Below, in pieces: positions 1 to 12,400 of a DNA stretch of 64,000 nucleotides (position 1 is the stretch's first letter; each line of letters begins with the position of its first letter). The notes under the pieces were generated by a model. It ran no database searches and was not told where the DNA came from. It worked only from the letters and a program-made list of their open reading frames with translations. Location: NCBI GenBank assembly GCA_029706075.1, contig JAINUG010000021.1:682001-746000 (forward strand). Direction: 5' to 3'. The stretch comes from Aldrovandia affinis (taxonomy: Eukaryota > Chordata > Actinopteri > Notacanthiformes > Halosauridae). Position numbers and translations under genes: made by a program.

Positions 1-137
1 GGAAGTTCCTTGTGATTGCAAAAGGCTGTAATTACTGATGCTAAATTATGCCAAGTTTTCAAGTTTATTCCTATCACTTAATTCAAACATGTATTCAATG
101 ATGGGGGGTATCCATGTCTCTCTCTCTCTCTCTGTAC

Positions 138-293
138 CTTCTCTTCCACCTCCTGCAGTGAGCGGGTAACCTCCTGCAGTGGCCCATCTATCTCCACGGG
201 TACCAGGGTGTACATGTCGGAGTACTTCATCCTCAGGCTGTCCATGATGCCCTGCAGCACAGCCTTCTGGGAGACCAGCTGTGTCTGCACCTC
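138..293 (-). CDS. syne2: nesprin-2 exon 63, last exon in window
   Basis: 52 codons: [20 protein letters not shown] then [20 protein letters not shown] and [12 protein letters not shown]. Human has RIKYSEMYTIVPAEIESQVE. Donor GTACAG at 137; the next exon lies off the left edge. Confidence 0.97.
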
Positions 294-412
294 CTAGAGA
301 GAGACAGATCATAAACATACAAGCATGCACAGCTGGGTGTACGGGACCAAATGAAAAGACACTCCGTCTGTCTCTGTCTCTCTGTCTCTCTCTCTCTCTC
401 GCTCTCTCTCAA

Positions 413-443
<31 letters not shown>

Positions 444-3400
444 TACAGACACACACAGGCACAAACCAGTAATGTGTACTCGAGTGTCCAGGAACAAATT
501 GACTTTAGATAGTTACACACTGTAGCACATTATTGACACACACCACCCCTCCGCCCCCGAGACCATCCGTATTGATACACCCTTTCTAAACAACACAAGA
601 CTCCATGCCTTACCAAAAAAAAACAGGTAACAGATCAGATGATAATCTAAAGTCAAACCCCTCAGCCAGTGCAGTCAGATTCTACTATGCCTGTATTTAG
701 AACTCCAAACTCCACACGCGTTCAGCCTTTCGACGTGGTGGCTGTTTAGCATCAGCCTTCTTCCCCTCCTGGCTATGAGGTGAGTAACAGAGATGGCATA
801 TATTTTCTTCTGATTCCAGGTAAAAAAAACAAAAAAAACTGCATAATGCAAAAACTGAATTGTGAAATCAGATCACTGATGGAACCGGACACTGGACCGT
901 CCCGTGAGAAGAGGTGTGGATGACCAGACCTCAGGCACTGAGCAGGGTGCATGCCGCTCTGGGAAAGTGCCTTTGCATTTTTTTTGGAGGGGAGGAAAAA
1001 GTTACATCAGTGCAGGGGCTGAGATCCAGGACCTGGAGTATCCTCTTACAAGAAAACACACAAAGGAGGTGCTCCTGGAGCCCTTTCAGACTGAGAGTCC
1101 CACTGTGGAGGCATAGAATGCAGGAAGCAGGAGATGAAAGCCTGATCCGAAATGTTGGACGCGACTCAGGAGCTTGGATACAGAGGCAGCGCTCCACACG
1201 TCTCACTTTCCGAGAGCAGGACAATACGGGGGGGAAGATTAACCGAAGCAAACCCCGGACTAAAAGCCAACGACATCTCGGCTCAAATAATGCACTTTGT
1301 TTGCCCGCTCTTTCTGGCTAACGGTCACTCGTTAACCGTTATTACTGTCATCACGGGTATGAAACATAAAACCTGCCAGCGTATGAAGTGTGGAGCGATG
1401 CTGGAAACTCTGCCCTCATTTTCACAAGTAAATTTATAAACAAATTACAGACTTGGAAAAGCACTTTGAAAGTTGTTTTTATTGTGAATTCTTTTAGTGG
1501 AGATTATCCTTATTGGTTACATTCAGGACAAGTGGTGCATTGTGTTCCTGGGAGAGACAGCCTGCCCTAGCTCTCATTAAACTGGCATTACTCATGCATC
1601 ACTGTGCATGGGGGAATGCATCTTAATTGGCAAGGGCAAATCTAAATTATACTTTTGTCAAAACATAAAAAGACCTACTTCAGCATGCAATGAAGATGTT
1701 AAAGTATGGTAAAAATAAAAAATATTGAGTAATTTGAATAAATGAGACCTGTACTCCAACTGGATGGTGCAAGACTACATAAAAAAATAATTACAGCGAC
1801 TGCTAAGAATCACATACAAATCCCATGCTCTACTTTTTAATGCAAACAATGACATAATATTCTGGACACAACAGGAGCCAGAATAATGTGATGATTAATA
1901 CTCCTGACACTACAATGTCCACAAATCTTGGGAGACACATGCTTGGGAGAACAGTTTGCATGAATAAAATGTAATTTCTTTGAGCTACACCTGCTCTTGG
2001 ACTTTGGTTGGACTTGTTTTTTTGTAGAGCACCATCACCACTCTCAGGGATTTTATAACTGCTGTGCTTGGTGTTTTGGTAAGATATGGATATAAGATAA
2101 TGGATTGTATATGCAAAATATAATAACATCTGCTAAATGCCTATAATGTAATGTATAATGGAATATGAGATGTGGCACAGTGAGGATCACCCACCTGCAG
2201 GTCCTGGGTGCTGGGGAGATCCTCCATTACAGACAGCAGGGACACGGCAGCCACCAGCCACTCCTTCACCCCGCCGATCTCCTCCTTCACCCGCTCCCGC
2301 TCCTGCACCTCCGACTGCACCACCTGTCGGCCCAGCATGCTCTTCTCTTTCAAGCTGCAGAAACAGGCACAGCCCCTGGTTAATCTCCCTGCGCTGCACT
2401 TCACATCACACCAGAACAGGTGAGACACACGGACAACACACGGACAGCATATGGTAGAAACAGAGCACAACCCCAGCGTTACCTCAAAAGCACTTCAGCT
2501 GTGTGTGTGTGGAACTCCAGATCCTGTATCACACTTATCTCCTCAAGAAGAAATGCTTGCCAAATGGTGGAAGAAAGATGAGGAAGTTGAGGTTTGCGTC
2601 AACGAGGGTGCAGAGAGCTAGTTGTGTCTCATGGGAGTGCGTGCATGCGTGTGTGTCTCTCTGGAATGTGGGGCACCGTCACCCCAGTGCCAGCCCACTT
2701 CCCCCAGTGAGCTCATCAGTGTGAGCAACAGGACATTGCCCCACTAATAATACACAAGCATGGCCACAAGTCCACAGACAAAGACCCGGATTAGACAGTG
2801 GTGTATTAGCTTAATGTTTGTGAACTGATAACCACTGATATCTATTGCTTCTTTACCATCTGACACAAATGTATATTGAATCCTATCACTAGGACCATGA
2901 AAAATGAAACTAGTGTGGGGCTCAGTAGACTGCATAATTTGTCAACTATAACAGTTGCTGTAGCAGCCTTAAAATCGAATAATTTATTCCTCATTGAGCT
3001 GGAATTGAGCCCAGTAATAATTGTACAAAGTTACATGTAAATATTGCTCTAACTTTTTTTGTTAACCTACTCACAGACAGACAGGGGAATCTTTACTCCA
3101 CCTAATAAGCACGTCACAGGATCCGCACTTAACACACGAGAGAATATCTTACTTCTTGTAGCGATCCTGCATTGTCTGCAGTTCCTGACAGAGTGGAATG
3201 GGCGGAGACTGTTCCTGATGGGCGGGGATGCCCAGGAGGCGTGCGACTCGGAGCTCCAAAGCGGTCAGTGCGCGGTGTTCACAGTCCAGACGGTCCTGGT
3301 ACTGCTCTGTGTATACCAGCAGATCCTGCAGCTCCTCCAGGGAGGCCTTTTCCCTGGAGCAGTCTGGCAACTCATCCTGCAGCTGGTCCAAAACAATAGT

Positions 3401-6400
3401 GGCTCTCTCCACCTAATGCACGCACACACACACGCACACACACACACAAACATACACAGACATAGTCAATAGAAGGCCTTCATGTTTGGGCAAGCATCCA
3501 CATCAATGAAAGTGATTAGGAAATGATGAGCCTAGATTGGTCAAACAGCCTGTTCTCGTCATTATGCATTCTTACGTTCTTCTTGTGTTCTTATAAATCA
3601 ATCAGTATTTGTTTTGTTTAGCACCATTTACAGTCTGGTTGTCACAGAAAGCAAGATAGTGGACATTGTCCAGTGTGAATAAAAAAAGGCAAACATTGGA
3701 AAATTATTCCTATTGAACATTACTCTTCTGAGCAATCCTGGACATTGTGACAACCCTTTTCTTTAGCTTACAATTTTCCCAGTCCAATTACCCTATCGAT
3801 AGACTTTTGCCACCACACCTCAGGTGATACTGGACCTACAGTAAGTAATCCCCTACTATACATTTTTGTGTCATTTTATCAAAAGGAAATTGTATGAGCA
3901 CATTAACTAAGCAAATAAACCAAAAAAGTGATTTCTTCTCATCGTATAGAAATGATGTTCCATTAATGTTATGTGTGACGATTTACTAAATTTTGCTAAA
4001 GAAGCATGTCATGTACTCCGTCATGTACTCACGCTCTTAGTGATGTCTCTCCACTCTGCCCCCCTCTGGTCAGAGCGAGCTTTCAAGTAATGGGCGCAGC
4101 ACTGCAGTCTTGCCCACACTCTCCAGAGGGCGCTCACAGCCTCCTCCCTGCTCCCACTGCACCCCCGCTCTGGACACCACTCCCTCAGCTCCTCCAGGCT
4201 CCCAGCCAGAGAGTCCACCTCCCACACCAGTGCCTTCACAGGGGAACACACAAAAAGAACATTGAGTTACAGGACAGTATGAACAACTTCCTGCCACCAG
4301 TTAGGAAGGAGCTCAATAATAGAAATATGGAAATAGAGGAAATGATTGTTTTGAGGATCCTGCTTGTTAACAGACTGTTGGATTGGATTGAGGAGCTGGA
4401 TTGGACTTGGACATGGACTTGGACTACGGATCACGGATAACGACAAAGATAAGGATTGTGGACTTTATGTGTTTGAATTCCCCCGAAGACCCCACCCTTT
4501 TTGTGGTTGTCAGAATTTGTTTAATAAATTATCATTTTGTTTGTATTACTGCCTCCTCTGGGTTATTTAACTGCCTACACCCTCTGCAAAGAGTGTCGCC
4601 CCACCCCAACAGGTAACAGATAGCTGCCAAAATAAAGGCAACAGTTTGGTAATCCAGGGGGACACTCAAACGGCCCTGGCCCGAGCTACGAGAGTCCCAG
4701 CTGGGCGGAACTTTCTCGTTGGAAAAGGGTGGGCTGGGCCTATCCTCTGGTACTGGCTGTGGAACTCCCCTGATGGACACTCGCGGTACTGCACACATTT
4801 AAAGGATCTCTCATTTACTCAGGTATTGTCTTTATTTTGGCAGTTACTTGTATATCTTTTGTGATTTATCAACTTTTCACAATAGCTTAGCAGTCTTTCA
4901 TTTATATCTGACCTTGAGTTACAACATCCGATCTGAAATAGTGGTGACTCAGAAAGGCCATAAATAGTTTAAATGAACATGTGTATCTGTGAAAGGATTT
5001 CACAACACCAAACAAATACAAACAATGAGGTAAATGCACACAAATGTCAAACTGACATGATAAGACAGACCACAATATTCCTTTACAAACCTTCAGTTTT
5101 TCCTGTTGATCTAAGCAAGCTTTATAAGAGGTTGCGTTGAGAGTGATGCAGTCTGACAGAGTAGCCTCTACTATCTTCAGGCGCTGGGAGATCTCCTTGT
5201 GACACTTCCTGTACACGCTCTGTTTTTTGGCACATCTACAAGGCACAAACCAAAGACGTCAATTTCCTCAGAAACTAGAACCAGAGACTAGAGTCATAAC
5301 AGGAAACGGTCAAATGGCTGACTGGCCATGAATGCCATTTATAAATTTACACAAATGGTCTGAACCCAAATATTGTTTTACCAGTGTTCAGTGCATTCCT
5401 GAAAACAATCCAGCATTTTAAACATCTGACCAGCAGGGAATGATCGAAGCTATAAACAAATGCATAGTCCAAAAAAACAAGCATTTAATTGACACAGTGT
5501 GTATTTCATTTTTATGCACTGTCTTGACCTTACACATGTCCCTGACCAGATCCGCAAAGACCCTGTAGCTGAGGGGCAAGAGACCGTTCCATTCCGAGAG
5601 GCCTACCTCTGAAGGGTCTCCGTTCTGACCTGGGCCTGGGCCTGCAGAGTGGAAACCCGCACCAGTAGCTGGCTCAGGACTGTGTTGTGAAGCTGCTCTG
5701 CCTGGTAGGAGGAGACGCAGGGGTGCTGTGGTACCAGGGCCTGGATCTGGGTGATGTAGGACTGGGACTCTTCATCCAGGGAGACCAGGGCCTGCTGGGT
5801 GTGCTGCAGCTCTTCTGGACAGCTTTCAACACAGTCAAGAGGGAGAAGGAGCCTGGTCTCAACTTCCTGCAGGAACCTGACAGCACGTCTGACAGCCGTG
5901 CTGTAATCTCTCAACATCCCCTGCACCTGAGTCAAGCTCTCCTGAAAAAGGAGAACCCATCCAACAATCACATAACATATCTGTATCGCTGTATTTAGAT
6001 CAACAGGAGCTTATGAAAAACAAACAAACTGATAGGATATGCTTTGTAACTTGATTGTACTTTAAATTAACAATCACATGGTGAAAACACCAATTAGCAA
6101 CAAAACAAAATAGCGTCCAAGGAAAACCTACCATTCGCATCTCACAGCCTTTCAGAGTCTTCCTCCTCAGGTCTGCCAAGTCTGCGTTATTCTGCTCCCA
6201 TTCCTTTGGCCTGGCCCCATTCCTGTGTTGTAGAGCCTCAAGAACCCGTGTTCTGGACTCCACATTCTTCTGAAGAGTCACACACTTCAACAACTCTCTA
6301 TCGATGGCCTGCTCTTCCAAGCCCACCGGTGATGGTTGCTCCAGCTCCCGGTTAGCCTGTGTGAGAAACTCCACCATGGCTTTGTGTTCAGTGGGGTAAT

Positions 6401-9400
6401 CGAGCCTCTTTTGCAGCACCCATTCCAGGATCTTAGTGTCATTGTGGACAGTCATCTCCCAGGTGGAGAAGCTGTCCATGGCTTGACGCAGCCTGTGACG
6501 CTCAGAGCTCATCTGCGATGGGAGGAGATCCGTTGAGATGTTCTCCAGCTCCACAACAGCCCCCTGGCAGACGCTCTTGATTAGAGGAAACTGTATGAGG
6601 AGGGCTTGGCAGTTCTTAAAGCGCTCTTCTTTGCCGATGCCTTCATCTTTTATCTTAAGGACTTGCTTCTCCACATTTTCCTTGAGGTCCTCCATGTGCT
6701 GCCTGCAGCTTAGATATCGTTTGTGCTGCTCAGCCTTTTGACCCAATGCACTCACTTTATTTTGCATCTCAGCAATCGCACACAGCAGCTCTCTCCTCTT
6801 CTCCTTCTTACAGTGACGCAGTTGGTCCACCTGACACTTCTGCTCCAGGATCATGTGTTTTACGGGCTCTGCCTCACACAGCGTGTCGTTAGTTATGGGA
6901 AACCTAAACTTGTTCAAGTCCACCGATATCTGCCTCAAACATTTTTCCACCTTGTCCAGTTTCTTAAGTGAAGAGTCCTGCGCTTGGAGCAGCTCTTCCA
7001 GCTCCCGGCAGTTTGTTCTTTCATGGCTAATAATGCTTTTGATGTCCTCTTGGAGGTATATGAGTTTGTCATTAAGTAGACGGTTCTCAGCGATGCTGAG
7101 CTCTGGGGAAATGTCTCTGCTCCTCATCAGAAGAGCTTCTGTGACTGCTGCCTGTTTATCCGCTTCCTTCAAGGTTTCCTTCAGCTGACGTAGCTTGCGC
7201 TCCAGGTCTGCTGTGCTACCTTTGCGATTGGGTTCCCTGATGGTCTCTTTATGAACATGGGCCACCACCCAGGAGTCAACATCAACAATTTGTTCAGACA
7301 TTTTCTCCCTTGCCTGCAGGCCTGACTCCATCTCGTGGAGAGCCTGAGCCAACTTCTCAGCAGTTGACTTGGACAGGCCCTGCAGGGTTTTCAGTGAGGA
7401 GTGCACCATAGGGAGGTCCTGCTTATCCAGTTCCGGCTCAAGTTCTTTCACCTCCTCCAGCAATGACTCCAGTTGGGATTGCTTGGCTGAGATCTCCGAC
7501 TGCAGCTTCTTCAGACCCTTGATCTGACTGTGGACCCCCTCTGGGAGAAGTGCCACCTTCTTCTTTGCTTCAATGTCGCTCTCTGTCTGCTTCGCCCAAG
7601 TAAATGCATCCTGCATTACCTTCATGATTTTACCCAGGGTGGCGTTGCTGCTGCTGGGAGATTGCAACGAAATCTGTCCCTGCAGGTTTTCCAGCTGTTC
7701 CTTCACGCTCTGGAGGGCCTGCTCAATGTCCTTTCTCTCCTTCCCTCCCTGAGAAGTTTGCGAAAGAGCATCAGAGGTCTGCTGCTGCAGGTGAAGGTAA
7801 TGCTGGTTAGCAGCGGTCAGTGACGAGCCCAAGACCATCAGCTGTCCGGCTCTCTTGCTGTCCCACCGTTCTGCTGAGGGCTGGGGTGGGCCCACAGATT
7901 TCTGCAGAGTCTCCAGCTGGCTGTGAAGCTCTTGTGCTTCTTGGAAAAGGCCACGAGTTTCTTGAATGTGGACAGAAACGTGGTGCAGCATCTTCTCCAC
8001 GGCCCTCTCCAGTGCTCTCCACTCGTCCTGGAGATGCTCCAGCTGGATGTGTGCCATCACACTGTCTGCTTGACTCAGGTGTGGGGATAATTTGGAGTAG
8101 GTCTGCAGCAGTTCTCCGATCACAGTCCTCTCCTGCCCCAGGTCCCGCAGGACGGCACGCAGTTTCTCTGCTTCGTGCGAGCTGCTTTCCACAGGGACTC
8201 TGAACAGACAAGAGAGAATGGAGCTAATAAGTATGTACATACATTAAGATGCATCTGCAAATGACAGCCCCCATGACCTATTTTAGGAATAATCCTGAAT
8301 ATTAGCATTAGTACAAAAAAATAAACCCACAAAAAGCATATGGCTGGACAGCGAGACTCACGTTCTCAGTGCTTCCAGCTTAGCTGTCAGCTTCTCCAGA
8401 GTAGCTTTGGCAGCCAGCGTCTGCCTGTGATACTGTGTGACAAGCTGAAACTGGGCTTCTTTGGCATGCACCGCGGCGGAGGCATCCCACAGGGCGGCGC
8501 TCCACTGTCCCTCCATGTGCTGAGCAGTCTCCGAGTCCCGGGCCAAATCCTCACACATCCGTGAAAACTTTGCCACGTGCTCCTGGGTGCACTGTCTGCA
8601 GTCCTGTAACACAACCCCGTATTTAATCCTCATTATGGGAGCATGCAGGTCACTGCCATCACCCCAATGTGCAGCCTATCTAGATGACACCCACGTGTAC
8701 ATGGAGCACATTATTGAAAACCAAAGGTAAAAGCAGGGGGTACAAGGAAAGTACTGTCAGAAAAGGCTTTCCTCACTATAAAGTTGGACATTCCTGTTTT
8801 ACTCAGTCTCTCCCTCAAATAAAAATGAGTGTTATACGAGCACATACTCCACAGTGTTGTTCTAACTGTTTATTTTCTCTTTTTGCGAAAAATACTCATT
8901 AAAAAATGTATTAAATGAAGAGAGTGTTAAGGGCAGGTTCTTACCTCAGCTTCTTCTACTTGCTGTGTCATGGCTGTGGTGTTGAGTTGGGCAGGCCGGT
9001 TCCGACAGCTGAGAATCCTGAGGACCACATGGCTCAGTCGGGTCTCCAGGTCTCTGTGTGAGGTGTCCAAATCTCCAGCAGCTCCCCCCAGAGCCATTGC
9101 CTGTAATTACAAACTGAAATGATGAGAAACAGCAGGGTACACAACAGCCAGACAAAGCTAGTGCTGATATCTTCATCTTACATTGAAAGAGCATTGGGAG
9201 GGACTGAATCACTCAGCTTAGAGCTGTCAAATAATTGAAATACATTGCATTAAAAAAATGAAGGAACTGTGAAAGTATGACTTTACATATTTAAAAACAT
9301 ATATATTAAACATGAAGTGAACAGGCACTTTTCATATTGACTGCAACACCTATATTGGCTTTTTCACTTACAAATGTCTGTACTGCGGTAGTGGTCACTT

Positions 9401-12400
9401 TGTGGGTGAAAAAACAACCTGTACCATAGTTCCCCTGGCATTCTGAAAATGCACTCACATCTCCTTTCTTTGCTGAATATAGTTATCAGGCACCAATGGA
9501 CTCACCCCAATGACAAAGCTATTGGGTCCTGTTTCTACCAGCTGCTGTATCTCAGTGAAGGTCTCCTGCATGGTAAGTCCGTGTGGCAGTTCCAGAGGCA
9601 GAGGTTTCTCGCTCCTTCTCATATCCCCAGCTTCAGAAGCCTTATCTTCAGGGACTTTCTGATGTGTCGGCAGTTTCATTAAGCCGTCTTCTTTACTTTG
9701 CTGAGAAAAAAAGGAAAAGCGACAGCTTTACTTTCCACTCACTCACTGCCTCATCCAATTACAAGGAATGATATCTATAGGGTGCCTATAGTGCACTCTA
9801 GAGTGAACAACACAGCATGTTCATTGCATAGCTAGTGGCATATCTTTAGGCCAAAAGCGTGCTCAAAAGGTACGAAGAAGAAAAAAGCATGACATGAACT
9901 TCTGCTGTAACTGTGTTTGACGGATCAGCTTAACTGTTACGAAACCAGCCTCAACGCCAGAGAACAGAGAGCAGAGAAAAAGGCTAATCTGAGGTTGTTT
10001 GACTTTCTACAAAAACCTTTTTTTTAATGCAACAGATTGTTATGGCTGTGGTTTTAATTGAATAAATATTCTGTTACTGGTAGGGAAATACACACCAGTA
10101 TTTAGATGCATTGGTGTCAGAGGCACCATAATGAGTCAGGGATTTGACAAGGGTTTGAAAAGTAGCTACCAGCTGAAGGAAACCAGTTATTTAATTATAG
10201 GGCTGCTGGTGTCTTGGACTCCCGATGAAACCTAGAATAGGGATAGCTGCAAGAAGATTTAACTCGGAGACCACAGAAGAGTTTGCACACATGCTAGGTT
10301 TGCAGAGGTTGACAGTGAGGTTGCACAGACCAAGTGGAACCGTTTTAAGCATTTAGTCAGGCCTTTTTGTTGGTATATTCTTGTCTAACTGCATGTTGTC
10401 CTGGTTTTTACTGCAAATGCTTAAAAATTCATACAAAGAACTGTTCACAAGACAAAAGAATTCCTGGTCAGTGTGTTCCAGCAAAAATGAATAATGACAG
10501 TTGCCAATCCTCGCAGGGCACACACACCATTCACTCACACACTTTCAACCTGCTACCACTGTGGGAAGTTCCCACGGGAGATTCAGTGGCTTCGAACCCG
10601 AGATGAAGGAATGCACCACAGGGTTCCAAAAAATGAATAATGTTTTTACTACCACTGGGGTTCTGAAGCATGTTGCTTTTACTTGGGGTTCTGAGCAATT
10701 CTCAGATATTCTCTGATCACTTTCGGGTTCATCAATAAATATGGATGTGTATACTAGAGAATTCATTGTGCTTGAGAGACATCAGCAGAAAAACCAGAGA
10801 GATGACAGAGCATAGGCAATCAATTAGTCTGTCGTGTTTGTACAGTATGTATTGGCTTGAGGATCCATCAGACTCTTCTGTGTCCTGAAGGTATTGCTTA
10901 GCTCAACAATTTACTGGCTGCAAGCTTTTATTGTTTTGGGTGAAACAGAGAAGCCGTGCTTCTATTGTAATGCTGCACTAGGCATGACATAGAATGTGTG
11001 AGCAGCACTCCAAACAGATGGCCAACGAGTCAATAGCTAGCTGCACCTAGCAGGGAGTGCTAATAACTATAGCCGTTGATTGTTTGTTCATTGGCTGACT
11101 GTTTGGAGGACTACATGTACATTTAATGCCTAGTGCCAAATAACAATAAACACATGGATTTTTTTATTGCACCTAATACAGGTTTCTTGCCTCATTGAGC
11201 AACTCACGTCTCATATTTTTTATATTTCAAAATGACATAATCTTTTCTGTTTGGGAAGACAACAAGAAAATGTTTTCTACTTTTCGGTGCTTCCCCTTCA
11301 TTGCATATTTTGTATATTTGTTTTTCCAGATCCTTCAATGACAAACAAGCAATACCGTTTTCTCAACCTCTTATTTAACAACTCAGCTGCCTCTTTTTGT
11401 TTATTTATTAATTAGTTGTTGATGTCAGTCAATAAGAAACGATGGAGTGGGCATTTAATGTAGGTAATACAGAGGCTGGTGTTCAATCTGTGGGAAACCG
11501 AGAAGGAGAAGGTAGTGGTTCATGCAACACCAATGAATTTGCAAACTGTACAATATGAAACTTGTGAGGAAAAAATATGAAACTGTTGAGAAAAGCCAAC
11601 AGTCACCTAACAGCAAAACTAGAAATAATAATAAAGAGAATAAGAGTGAACAAAGACAAAGTTTTGAACATTGGTCCATCTAAGCGTGTTCTACAATTAT
11701 TTTATTTGATAACTAGTGGGTTTTTTAATAACATTCATTTTTGGAAATAGGGACCCAGCAATATTTCGAGTATATGAGGGATGTAATTTGTCACCATCAA
11801 AAACGATTTAGCTTGAGTGCATCAATGCAGCTCTTTCAATTATTTACTAAGGGCCCTATTCAGGGTTAAGTTAAGAGCATGCAATCTGGATATAAATAAA
11901 AAACTACGCATGTCACCTGTCTGTTTATATTCAGACTTTGAACTTATTTGTAGAATGAAGCACCTGGCAAGTTACGCATCTAGGCAGGGGTTTTCTCAAA
12001 ATAAAAGCATGTCTGGATAGGTTGGCTATTCTGACATCAACTTAAATTAAGCGATATTTGCCACTGTGTGATTGCCTAAACAGGTGCTTCTCCTTTTAAA
12101 TCCTCTTTTATTGAATGCATGGGAAGACACTGGCACAGACAATAGTGCAATAAATGTACTCGCACCAAAAAGCAAAATGGATTGGGAAAATGTATATATA
12201 TCCTATATATGTTAATGCCCATTCATAGTGGGCATTAACATTTATAGGACTTAATACCGGTAGTTTTAAACGATTTCCATTTAAGAGTGGACAACTAGTA
12301 AAAGTTCCCGGACATTTCTTAAATTAAAGGCACACACTCATTAAAGGGATGAATTCAAACTCTTCAATGGAAAATACCATTGAAACAAAACACATTTGTT

